A program made the translations under genes and the position numbers. 64,000 bases of DNA, from assembly GCA_015847255.1 (NCBI GenBank), contig JADLZK010001925.1, positions 558,001 through 622,000 of the forward strand, written 5' to 3'. This document shows positions 37,209-48,568 of the stretch, piece after piece. Source of the DNA: Hyparrhenia diplandra. Taxonomy: Eukaryota > Streptophyta > Magnoliopsida > Poales > Poaceae. How positions within the stretch are numbered: the first letter of the stretch is position 1; each line of letters begins with the position of its first letter. The notes beneath the pieces were generated by a model. That model saw only the letters and a program-made list of their open reading frames with translations. It was not told where the DNA came from and made no database searches.

Positions 37209-39083
37209 GATCTTGTCCTAACCCTAGATGGTGTGTGGCTCGCTGCAAGGTTTCACCCAGATGGGCGGCGGCGCTGTTTTTCAGGGACTTCATGGATCCG
37301 CATTGATCAGGGACCAAAACTGATCCATGGGCCGGCCAACAAAACCGTGGGCCGCCGGTAGTCATGGTTGGACTGTTTTCTTAACAATAACACAAGGCCT
37401 GCTTTCATCCCTACTCGATATACGGATTGAACAAGCTGGCTATTCATTCATTTTTTTTTTTGAGAATTACAAAGACAACGCAGACGCCACAATACGTCAC
37501 GCACACTCACCCCTATTAACTAGGTGAATCCCGCGTGTTGTCGCGGTACGAAGGAGAAATCTATGAGTTAAAATATTACTACACCATCCGATTCTTCTTT
37601 TTCTTTCTTTTTCCCTTTTTTTCAATCTTTTTTTTTTACTTTACTCTATACCAACTACCATCGATTGAGACATATACGTAATTTTTATCGAAATATATCC
37701 ATATGAAATCTTGTTTTAAAAAAGAATTTATTAAAAGGAATTTAACGGTGTAATCAAAATTTAGTTTGATTTTTTGGTTTTGTGAGTTATAATAATTTTT
37801 AGTTAGTTGAAAACAATTGGGGGCCACCCTTGGATGTCATGGTCTTGGGGCCACTGAGGTGGGATGCTTGCATTGCATGTCAAGAGAACTCTTTAATGGC
37901 GGTTCTCTATATAAGTGTAGTAGATCACAAAAGTCAATGAAGGAAATTGACTTCTCGTCTAGACATCCAGTGTTTCTATTCATCAGGGTGAGTTTCAGAG
38001 AGCTATATTAATTTGCACTGAGATTTGGTCTGCTTGGATGATCTGGAGGAGGTCGGATCATAGCAGGATCATTTGTGCATGAAAAAAAGGAGATACTGAG
38101 AGTGTCGTTTGGTAGCGATTATCTACAACCGCTCCACGTCACCTTAGCACGTACTCCAAACCAGACAAACATGGTTGAAGGCCTATGTTTGTCCTCGTAG
38201 CGCTTCCTCGCGTTGCGCGCAATGTGGGCAACGGTAGAGGGGCGGGCACTGAAGATCTGAAGATTAGAGGTGGACCACGAGCGGTGTCAAGATAGACGAT
38301 TGTGGGGCTCAGGGGTGGGGTGCAGTCTATAGGCACCGAAGCTCGAAGTTGGGACGTCGCGGGCGACGTCAAGACGTATTAGGACGGATGATGGTGGGGC
38401 TCGAGGGTGGGGTGCAGACCGCGGTGGCCACATCTATGGGTGAATGACGTGTAGGGAACTAGCTAGGCCATGGCTGCAAGAGACGCAGGATGTGGCATTG
38501 CGCTGAGCGGTTAACTAGATAAAGAAACTAAAGATGAGGAAACATAAGGAAAAGGGTCATATAGCCATTTCATTTTCATTCATTTACGCTACTACGAGAA
38601 GTTATCTTTGGAAAATATATGGGCTTGGCCCGATTAGAAATCCTGAAATTCCTACGAAAATCTGATATTCCATTCATGAGCAGGGCGGTGATGGGAGTCC
38701 TGGACGGTTTAGAGATCTTGATCGCGACACAAGATCGTGTCGGATAGGCCTTGCCAGCACCAGAATGTACGTGCTAGGGTTTTGCCTGTTCTCATTACTG
38801 TGCCTTGGGAAGCACTCTTAGTGATGTTGCTCACTACTTCCACGATATGTGTCATCTTCTCCATCCACGTCAAGTGGCGCCACATATGTCCCAATGCTAG
38901 CTACTTTCTTCGTTAAAGTCAGGTTGTGGCCTGGATGTAGTCTTCACAAATGCAGTTAAGCTTAGGATCAATGTAACTCCATCCTACATAGCATTGCTGA
39001 ATGAGTCTAGTTCTAAAAATTGGATGATTACATGCATCAATTGTTTTACTCCATAATCTATGTATCCTAACATTGTAATCTCA
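37209..39083. other. Intergenic DNA upstream of F-box gene 1
   Basis: The first ~250 bases, for example GCCGCCGGTAGTCATGGTT (about 37350) and the stretch to 37450, match the upstream DNA of F-box gene 2 (45330-45530), so the promoter region was duplicated with the gene. Beyond 37460 the two diverge. I see no supported gene in the remainder. A GC-rich patch at 38140-38480 has weak frames only. Confidence 0.5.
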
Positions 39084-41023
39084 TGTTTCGTTTTGACAAT
39101 TGATGACACCGTGTTATGCTAATCATCTACTCTAAGTGTGCTTAAGAGATAGAGATAGCATGGGTGATGAGGAGCTGACATGGTGGATCATCGAGCTCAT
39201 GTGTGGGGAAGGAAAGCAACCCGAGATCAAGGCAAAGGTATGCTTGATAGGGTTTTGCTTTTGGTGATCAAGACACTTAGAGAGTGTGATCACACTTAGG
39301 ATAGATAGCCGACAATGAAGAGGGGAAATCATCGACTTGTTCGAATTGGAAGTGCCTCTACATTCATATTGACTTGCATGTGCATTTAGAATCGAGAGCA
39401 CTAACATCACGCTTGTCAAACCGTTTTGAAAATGCTAACACCCTTGCTTCGAGATGGACTTCGATGTGTTGGCAACCGAGGACAAGCGTGAGACTTTGTT
39501 GGATGAAGAACAAGCTATTTTGTCACATGAAATGACGATGAGGATCAATGTGGTTGGAAGTTCTTCTCCACATGAAATGATAAGGTTCTTTCATGGAAAC
39601 ATCTTTGGATCAAGCCATGAGCGACGAGCATCAAAGTTGGATCAAAGAATGGACGAAGCTGCTTTCAAGAAGGAGCCGACGCGGGCCGTGGCTGCGCCAG
39701 ACGCATTTGACGCTGTTGTTGGTCAGCGGCGCCGCCGGCTGGTTACCAACGGCGCCGGACGCTGCTAGGCAGGCATGCGCCGGACGCCCGGTGACTAACT
39801 CCAGCGCTCGACGCTGCGGGGAGGAGCGGCGCTGCGTGGGATCTTTCACTGGTAGGCTTACGACGCGACGAGCTTGTAGCCGGACGCAGTACGACGACAC
39901 GCCGGACGCCATACGTAGAGCATGTTTCGAGACCGACGCCGACGCACGCATCGGACGCAGAGTCCAAGACGCCGACGCTGCTCGGCGCCGCAAGGGCGAG
40001 AGCGCTGCGGAGGTGCGGGTTTGCACGCCGGACGCCGGCTGGCCACGCCCGCATACATCCAACATGTGGTTCGGGCGCGTCTCGAGATCTCCAACAGCTA
40101 GTATTTTGACTTGGGTCTATAAATACTTGAGTGGCCGGTTTTGGGAGCTTTCTGCATATTTGAACATTCTAACACACTCTTGAGCTGAGAATACTCCCCT
40201 CCACTCATCTCTTTCTCGCTAACTTCGATCTTTGGTAAGATTGAGTGAGATTCAAGTGCATTTGCTTGTTGGTTACATCTAGAGGCACTTGTTCTTCTGG
40301 AGGGGCCGCAGGTTTCTTGTTACTCTTGGGAATTTGCCCGGTACCCTAGCAGCTTGGAGTTGGTTGAGGTGTTGAGCTCGACCGGAGATTGTTTGAGGCC
40401 ACACCGGTGGTTCTTGTGAGGGGTTGATCCTACCCCTCGGGAGGTTCGTTGAAGGAATCACTAGTGGATTGCTCGTGGCTTGTGAATCCCCTCTTGTGAG
40501 TGATTTGCTTGAGCTCCCACCGTGGGATTTGGCACCGTGCCATTAAGCTTGCAAATCATCAAGTGGGTGTATCACCACAACGGGACTTAGCGTGTCGGCA
40601 AGCACGTGAACCTCGATGTGAAAAATCATCGTGCCGCTTGTGTTGTGCTCGTTGGAGATTTCTATTGATCATGGTGATTGGCATCAACCTCTACACTCCT
40701 CGGTGGTATTGTATTCTAGCCTCTTTGCATTATTTCACTAGTATACCTTGTGTAGCTTGTTTAAGTTGCTTAGCCTTGTTTAGCTCTTAGTGGTAGAATT
40801 AGTTAGTATAACTTGCTCACCTAGGAGTAAATTAGCAACCTAGCCGTTGTGTGTATTTAGAGATACCAGAATCACTAGAATTGCTAGGTGGCTTGCATAG
40901 TTAGTCTTGTAGCGCCGCATTACTTGCTACACCTCATATTTGTCTAACCACTTGTCTTAGTATTGTTGCGGAAATTTTTATAGGTATTCAACCCCCTCTC
41001 TAGCCATTAGGACCTTTCAAACA
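39084..41023 (+). repeat. SIRE-type Copia LTR (solo or fragment)
   Basis: Starts TGTTTCGTTTTGACAATTGA and ends CCTTTCAAACA, an imperfect TGTTT/AAACA inverted pair typical of this LTR class. The middle is GC-rich with many CGGACGC-like motifs (39650-40080), and TATAAATAC occurs near 40120. No internal region or second copy is adjacent, and no clear 5-bp target duplication is visible. Confidence 0.55.
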
Positions 41024-43004
41024 TTACATGCATATCTTGTATTGAAAAAAATGTATTAGCATCTCCATGTTACAAGAAATATACGAACAATATACATTTC
41101 ATGGATAATTAAATTAGTTCTCGTTTGGATGCACTTGTCTCCACCTAATCTATGTGTATTGGCGGTTTGGATGCACTTGTCTCCACCTAATCTATGTGTA
41201 TTGGCGTTGAACTTAATTTACTCCAACACTGTTATGGCGATGGCGGTGAGGTGAACGTAGAGGAGCGTGGAGGAGTAAACGGATGGGATTAGAATGCGGG
41301 GATACCGAGGAACCCGCGGGGAGCTTCTCGGTGTCGGGCGCTAAACGCCGACACCATCGCCGAAAAAGGGTAAAACCCCACCCCGATACTCGGGGAGGTT
41401 TATTCCTTCATCGATAAATATTACAATCCTAAGGTGCAATGGCGCTAATTGTGGACGGATAGCGGCCTACCGCAAGGCTTCGGCTCCTACCCTGCACCTT
41501 CTTCATGCGGCAGACCACGCTCTCTCTTCTTCTCTCCCCTCTCTTACATTTCCTCGATCTCACCATGACACCACGGTAGTTTGAGCTATAGGCAGAGAAA
41601 CTCTACTCAACAAGTGTGTGGAACAGAGGTGTGGTCGCCCCACAACAAGCCGAGGTCCGCACCTTTTACAAACTAGCTAACGATAATCTCGAAGATCATG
41701 GCCCTTAGAAGATAATGTTATCTGAACGCCAATGATGAGAAAATGTGAGTGATCATAAGTCCCTATTGAATTCTTCTACTAAAAGATATTCTAATAATCC
41801 TGATGGAGAACTTATTTGATTTTAGAGTTTTTTGATTCATACCACTACAATTTTTTTTATCTTCGGAGAAACACCATTACTATTCACCTATTTTGAAGCA
41901 TGGATTTACAATTCTTTGTTTGCCGCAAGAATGCCACTGAATGTGCACAAAAACGACTTTTGGCGCAGCTGCAGGCATTTATGGATGCATATATTCCACC
42001 GTAGCTCCCATCCCTGTCACTAACATGTGGGCCCACATGTCACTGTGTCTAGATTTGTGTGTTTTCGACATTGGCTGTGTTTTACCCTGAAATTCAACCT
42101 TATAATACTGAATTTGCGAATGTAGTACTTGAATTTGACACTATGGCATTATATAGTACTGAATTTGACATCGTGGTATCTTGTAGTATTGAAATTTGGT
42201 ACTATAGTACTAAAATTTGGCATTGTATTACAGGGGACTAAATTTGGCACTTTGGAAACGGGATTTGATGTGATGGAGAATCTTAGTGATGTGATGGAGA
42301 ATCTCAAAGTTTGGCATCCAATCTTTGGGTGCTAAAACACAACCATTATTTTGCTTGAACGACAACTCCTAAGGAGTGGACGCCATTGGCTGTTAGAAAC
42401 TCCAGGTTCAGCCTCAAGGTTTAGAAACTTATTTTATATTATTTAGTGAAAAATAAACCAAAAGGTACATATACATGTTGATAAGTAAACTATCATTATT
42501 ATTGCACAAAAAGTCACACCAAAAACCCATATGCCTACATCTCTATTACTCACTACATTTTTTTTTTTAAAAAGCCAAGTGCATGCAGCCAGCAATATAC
42601 ATAATAATAAGAGTTAAAATGGCTATCATTCAAATGACCTTTTGATGTGAACATGTCAACTCGAGAGGTAAAAAGAAAAAAAGAAAACATAGAGAAGAAG
42701 CAACTATGTCTGTAATACTGTATTCCACGGTAAGCTTTAGTTTCCTACTGCTCTAAAATAAACCCTACAAGGGCAAGACTGCTGCACGTACAGTTGGGGA
42801 TTCTGATGTAGCAAACATTTGAAATGAAAAAATATGATAAAAAGAAACTATTGATCAATAATTAAATATACCGATCGTCATACACAATACAACACATAGA
42901 TTTTATAGTGAAAATAATCGACCCAATAAGAAGAAAGCAGTAAAGCATCAACACACTGTTATAGTGCTCGTTTGTTCCATTGTCCGCCTTGTACTAAAAT
43001 TGTA
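41024..43004. other. Intergenic DNA with small tandem repeats, no gene seen
   Basis: It contains a 42-bp tandem duplication (41123-41206), a degenerate array of GAATTTGRYA-type motifs (about 42085-42260) and two copies of GTGATGTGATGGAGAATCT-like units near 42268-42306. The last ~250 bases, around 42730-42840, match the DNA downstream of the other F-box genes. Confidence 0.55.
41123..41206. repeat. 42-bp tandem duplication
   Basis: Two identical copies of a 42-bp unit beginning GTTTGGATGCACTTGTCTCC. Confidence 0.9.
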
Positions 43005-45268
43005 TTAATCTTCAAATGGGCTCTGCTCACCAGTTTGGTCTCCATGAAGCAGATCTCCAATCATGCATGGAGTGTAAAGGAATGACTCAAATATAGGCCT
43101 CCAAAAGCCTACATGGTAATAGTAATATTTTTTGGCGCGTGGTGCCTAGGTATTGAATTTTGGTGCTACTCAACTGGTAGGCAACAACCTGAAACTGTCG
43201 AGCCATAAAGACAACTTCTTTATAAGGATGGAATCCAATAATGTAAAGACGATGCTTGTCATTGTGAAAGTCTTGGCTTTTGTTAATAGTAAAAAGTATC
43301 ATCATTGTCAGAGTCCCACTCGTGGCCCTCTTCCAAGGATTCAACAATATGGTCAGTATCATGGATTTTAATATATTCTTCTGCTGATAGAGATTCATCA
43401 TCATAATTTGTATCATGGATTTCAATATTTTCCTGTAAAGTCCAAGATCCATCGTGTCGTTGTCCACCACTGTAATCAGAAGTGATTGATGCTAAATATT
43501 TAGCACAGTGCCCAACCATTGTTTCATTCTTCAAAGCCCACTGTATCTGACCACATGATTCATCGAGGATCCAAATCTTTAATTTATGATCATGGACTGT
43601 TCCAAAGCATACACCATTCTGCAATTTCCCCAAATATGGTTTTATGTACTCATTAAATTCCACCAGCGTTTCAATTATTTGATACTTATTCTTTGACAAT
43701 GAAATCCTGTATAGAAAAGTTATAATTGAGATGTTACTATGCTATATATACATGTATATTTGTCTAATACATCAAGATACTAAGTCGATGTATATGACCA
43801 AGGAAATAGACAAATACGTATACGGAATAATTATGAAATTTAATTCTAGTAATGCATGTGAACACAAGTATTTTGGTAAAACTGTATATTGCCACTAAAT
43901 TTGTGAGGATAATGGAAACTTATGAAGGATGAAAAAGGGCAGGAGCATGATCTAATTTACATATATAATCTAAAAAGGGAAAATATGCTTTTAATTTGGA
44001 ATTTGAAAACCATATAACAAAACATGGAACGGTTATTAACTACAAAAACTATCTTCTATATTCACCGTTTAGTGACCCATCTAATTTTATCTAGACAACA
44101 AAACTTCCTATTGTGCCAAACTGCCAACACCAAATCAAATAATATATATATATTCTAATAAAGGAACAAACAAATGTGCTACAACTTATGGTCTAAATAT
44201 ATTACGAGAGAAGCAAAAGAAAACATTAATAATATTTCCAAGAAACGAGCACACAATTATGTTCGTACTGATAATATTTAAACTAGCTAGGTAATTATTA
44301 ATTAGCATTCATGCATATCAGAAAAAAAAAAAAATCAATGCATACCTTGCGACAAAAGAACCACGACAGTGCACATAAAGCGACCCATGATGGTAGACGG
44401 CATATCGCCGGCACTCAAGATCCGATCGCATCTTGGCAACCGTCCCTGCCGGCACTCCTTCCCGGACAAAAGCTCTGTCTTCCCATTGACCAGTGCTCGA
44501 TGAAAACACGCGCAGCGTCCATGGCGCCGGTGGCCACTCCATGTAGCCGCGCCAATCCATGTAGTCGTGGATATCGTCCTGCAGCTGCTCAAACTCACAT
44601 TGGCCAACTGCTGTGCCGTCGTCTGGCTCTGGCAGCGAGAAGAACCAGTCCAAGCAGAAGGGCACGTCTTTCTCCTTCTCCAACAGTAGTGCACGCTGCT
44701 GCACCTTGGCCCCTGTCCAGGGTTGGTAGTGCTCGGGCGGCGATTGCGCCATCGGCACGGCTGGAACCAAGATGACTTCATACTGCGGCGACTCTGCTGG
44801 ATCAAACGCGATGTACGCACAGGCGTAGCGGTCGCGTCGTCTGTGGTCGTCGGCTCGCCACCAGCGCGGAAGCACCGTCCACCGGCGCGTCGCCGGGTTG
44901 CACACGCAGAGGTCACCGAGCCCGGTCTTGCCGCAGAGGAGGAGGAGGCCGTTGCAGTGGTCCAGGACCGAGAACTTCCTGCTGTGGTCTTTGGGCAAGA
45001 AGCCGAGCGTGCCGTCGACTCTGGGGATCGTCGACGGCGAAGAGGGACGGGCGAAGTAGTGAGGGTGGTCGTGGCCTCGGTAGTTGATGAAGACTCCTCG
45101 CACGGTGCGCGGCAGGCGGTGCAGATGCGGGAGCAGGAGCGCCCGGGCGTCGACGACGTCGCGCCACGCCTTGCAGACGCACCGGACCACGGCCAGGCTC
45201 CGCAGCGGCAGGCCACGGAAGACGCCGGCGAGGGCGTCGTCCGGCAGTGCCACGACTTCCGTCGCCAT
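43005..45268 (-). pseudogene. F-box/FBA-like gene 2 of four, frameshifted in exon 2
   Basis: Exon 1 (44346-45268) is fully open: F-box at residues ~7-45 (ALPDDALAGVFRGLPLRS), then LDHCNGLLL, VCNPATRRWTVLP, YIAFDPAESPQYEV and YAVYHHGSLYVHCRGSFVAR. The donor CAAG|GTATGC and acceptor ATACAG|GATT flank a 639-bp intron. Exon 2 (43005-43706) starts ISLSKNKYQIIE, carries two acidic repeat units and EWDSDNDDTF, then an extra T in a T-run (~43288) brings a stop. The downstream frame (IIGFHPYKEVVFMA) continues to a second A-run indel (~43120), after which FLYTPCMIGDLLHG and the usual C-terminus reappear. With the frame break the product loses about 90 residues of the FBA end. Both indels are in homopolymers, so sequencing error is possible. 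Confidence 0.75.
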
Positions 45269-45644
45269 GATCTTGTCCTAACCCTAGATGGATACGTGGT
45301 GAGGTATTGTGAGGATGGCGTGTGGGGTTTCTCCCAGATGGGCGGCGGCGCTGTTTTTCAGGGACTTCATGGATCCGCATTGATCAGGGACCAAAACTGA
45401 TCGATGGGCCGGCCAACAAAACCGTGGGCCGCCGGTAGTCAAGGTTGGACTGTTTTCTTAACAATAACACTTGGCCTGCTTTTATCCCTACTCGATACGG
45501 ATTGAACAAGCTGGCTATTCATTCATCTTTAAAAATCAATTTAAATTTATTTAAATTTGACTTGATATTTCTCAAATTTCGCATTTATCGTCAGAGACCA
45601 AACTGTTTTTCTTACCGGTATTGTAAAACCCTTGGGCTGAAGGG
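45269..45644 (-). promoter_or_regulatory. Upstream region of F-box gene 2, conserved with gene 1
   Basis: Sequence from the start codon through AACCCTAGATGG (minus: leader CCATCTAGGGTTAGGACAAG) out to about 45530 matches that of gene 1 (37209-37450). No TATA box is obvious. The match ends shortly before the TIR element at 45645. Confidence 0.45.
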
Positions 45645-46099
45645 GAAAAATTATGGGGTGAGCCTGGCCTACCGCAGCCTGTGTGCGCCCTCAAACTGGA
45701 TGGATTGGACGCCACGTGCGCAGGTAGAGTACAAGAGGGTACCCGGGAAAGAGTCTTGCGTCGGCGACGTAGGCGGCGCCGCCATATCATTGGCGGACGG
45801 CGAGGGCGCTCTGGGAAGAGCCGCATGGCGCATGGGCGCCCGTGCAGAGGTAGGGTGGCGAGGCGCCGGGCGCAGACCCGCTGGTACGGCGACGGCGACA
45901 TCGTCGGAGGATTGGAATTTGGGATGGGAACGAACGACCTGAGCCGATGTGGACCGAGGAGCCGCCGTGTGCCTGTTTGCCTTCCGTCGGAGCGTCGTTT
46001 CCAGCGGCCGTACGATGAAAGGGCTGCGCGACGTGGCGTCCATCCAGTTTGGGGCGCACACAGGCTGCGGTAAGCCCAGGGCTCACCCCATAATTTTTC
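45645..46099. mobile_element. DNA element with ~80-bp terminal inverted repeats
   Basis: The left end GAAAAATTATGGGGTGAGCC and the right end GGCTCACCCCATAATTTTTC are inverted copies, and pairing continues inward through CCGCAGCCTGTGTGCGCCC, CTGGATGGA and GACGCCACGTGCGC for about 80 bases. Total 455 bp with a GC-rich centre. I could not find a target duplication, so the superfamily is open; Mutator-like is plausible. No transposase. Confidence 0.7.
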
Positions 46100-46482
46100 A
46101 AAGTGGTGGGGCGGTGCGCGTCAGGTGGGTGCCACAAGTGGGCGTGCGCGAGCACACCCGCGGTTGGCGCCTTCATGACGCATGTCGGGTGGGGCTCTTT
46201 CATGCATGGAGAGCTTCTTGTTCATTGGTCACCCGCTGGTGATGCACTGTCCCTGTTCGCCGACCAGGGCCTCACCGTAGATCCGATGACAGAGCGGCGA
46301 GTCGGCTTGAAGGTGCCGTGGGACGACTGCGGGCCTGCGGCAGCGCTGGGGTGATGACCGTGCCGTGAGTAGGAGGAATTGAAGGAGTTCTCGCGCAATG
46401 CCAAGGGATTGCAGGAGTTTTTTGGGACACCGTGAGGCAGGAACTCTACATCGATGAGCTGATCGAGCACCTAAGCACAAAG

Positions 46483-47350
46483 CACTAGTAACGAAATTAT
46501 TTTGCGGGACACCCCAAAACATTAACCGTGGCAGGCACTTATTTTACCCGTCCACGGTTAATGCGGCCGCCACATGCAGTTTTATTTTTGCGCGGGCGGG
46601 TATTTTTTTTGCTCGCGCAAAATCGATTTTCTGTGGCGGGCAACATAAAACGCTTCACGGTAAATAGGTATTAACCGTGGTGGGCATCTAACATGCCCGC
46701 CACGCAAAATCAGTTTTCCGTGGCGGGATCCTTTAAAATGCAGGCCCAATTTAGAGTCCGACAGCTCAATATCAAGCACCTAGTATATAAAGAAGATGAA
46801 ACCCTAAGAAGCCAAATCCATTCCGTTTTTTCTTCCTTAGCCACCGGGAGCCTAGCCCGTCGTTTCCCCTTCGTCCTTGGCCGCCGATCATCCTTCCCGC
46901 ACCGGCCCTACCCGCCTCCTTCCTCTCCCCTCTGCTCCCCTTCCCTTCCTCCCACCGGCGCCCCTAACCTTAATCCCCTCTCCGCCGGGCGCCCTCTCCG
47001 GGGCGGATCGGCGAATCCATGGTGGCCTCCACGGATCCACGGCGGGCGCAGCCGGTCTGGGGGTGGCAGCGAGGGCGGATCCCACGGCGGTGCGGGGCGG
47101 ATCCCGCGGCAAGGCAGGCGGATCCGGGCGGCGCAGCCTCCACGGCAGCTACCCGGCGGGCGCGGACTCCACGGGCGGCTACCGGGCGGGCGCGGACTCC
47201 ACGGCGGCCCACGGCGGGCGAGGCCTCCACGGCCGAGCAGGCCGGTCGGTGGTAGCGGGCGGATCCGGCGGGCGCAGCCTCCACGGCGGCTACCGGCGGG
47301 GCGAAGCTACCGGGCGGACGAGGACACGGCGGCCACCGAATCACCCTAGC
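46483..47350 (+). mobile_element. CACTA transposon terminus with GC-rich interior
   Basis: Begins CACTAGTAACGAAAT and is followed by several direct and inverted copies of TTAACCGTGGCGGGC-like motifs (46530-46735), the subterminal repeat pattern of CACTA elements. The interior from 46780 carries a leader-like segment, then a GC-rich region (46980-47340) with repeated GCGGACTCCACGG-type units and open frames in several phases. The opposite terminus is not found, so the right limit is arbitrary. No transposase is visible. Confidence 0.6.
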
Positions 47351-48568
47351 TAGAAGATATGCTAGTTCACCTGGTTCTCACATCCATCAATTGTTTTCCA
47401 TCCCTCCTCTCTCTCAACTTTAATTAAGGGCCTATTCAGAATAAAGACAAGGAAATATATCTCATTAGAATCGGTATATCAACTATTCTAGTTTACTAAA
47501 AATTTTTGTGAACAGTATATTCAAAAAAACTTGATAGAGAGGTATTTATATATGTGCATATACGATCAGTGGTCATTCATTCTTCCCTGTGATCATCTAA
47601 TTTCAGAACTATGCAAACTTGATCAGAACTTTCTTGTTGCTATACATGATTTCAGCATCGTACTTCACTTTATCAGAACTGGCCCATGATCAATAGAGGT
47701 TCAGTTGTCACTATTGCATTTGTGGGTTTAAACGTTCAGTTTTTTATTGTCCCTGTTTTTGCAGCGAGCGGCCAGGTGCCAGACGCTGTGTCCGCTAGTG
47801 GATCAACATGTAGTGATGTAGAGCGGTGGTGATCCAGTTTTCTTCTATGATATGAAACGTGATCATGTAGCAATTTTAAAATTTAAATATATGCAAGAAA
47901 AAAATTACCAAGACTGTTGGTGTGTTTTCTATTTTGCATAATAGCTAAATCTTGAAACTTGGAAACTAATTTAGCTGGTCTCTAGGAGTTACTCTTAGAA
48001 CTTAAAAAATCACCACGTTAGAAATATAAAACAAGGATGACCCTATATACCTCTCTAATTATGTATTATACATTGGTCTAAACTGTTATGTTAGAGATTA
48101 ATTTAATATGTAAAAGTTAAGATCTCATGTACTTGATCCATGTGGTAGAATATAGAAATTGGAAGGAAAATAAAGTATAGTCCTAACTCCTAATGGAAGA
48201 AACAATGTTCACGGAGATGCTCTATTTCACAGTCACGTTAATTTTCCTATATACTATTCTAAAATAAACCATACAAGGCAAGACTTACATGTACAGCTTG
48301 GTTTGGAGATTCTTTTTTTGATGGGAACACACAGTTTGGAGATTCTGATGTAGTACCAAACATTTGAAATGAAAAAATAATGCTCAAAGGCAATAGACAA
48401 ATAAACAAAAGAAACTCTTGATCAATAGTTAAATATACTGGTTGGCATACAATACGGCAGATATAGGTTTTATGGTGAAAACAATTGACCCAATAAGAAG
48501 AAAGTAAAGCACCAGCACACTGTTATAATTGCTAATTGTTCAATTGTTCGCCTTGTACTAAAATTATA
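47351..48568. other. AT-rich intergenic DNA, no gene seen
   Basis: No frame of interest. 48240-48500 matches the downstream DNA of the other F-box genes (TTTGGAGATTCTGATGTAG and following), marking the end of the duplicated unit. Confidence 0.55.

Noticed and set aside
39454..40183. Frames starting at a good ATG (39454) within the SIRE-type LTR
   Set aside because: They are located wholly within LTR-like sequence and lack any recognised domain.
47780..47810. CTAGTG at ~47800 as the missing CACTA end
   Set aside because: Only a few bases match the reverse of the left terminus and there are no subterminal repeats next to it.
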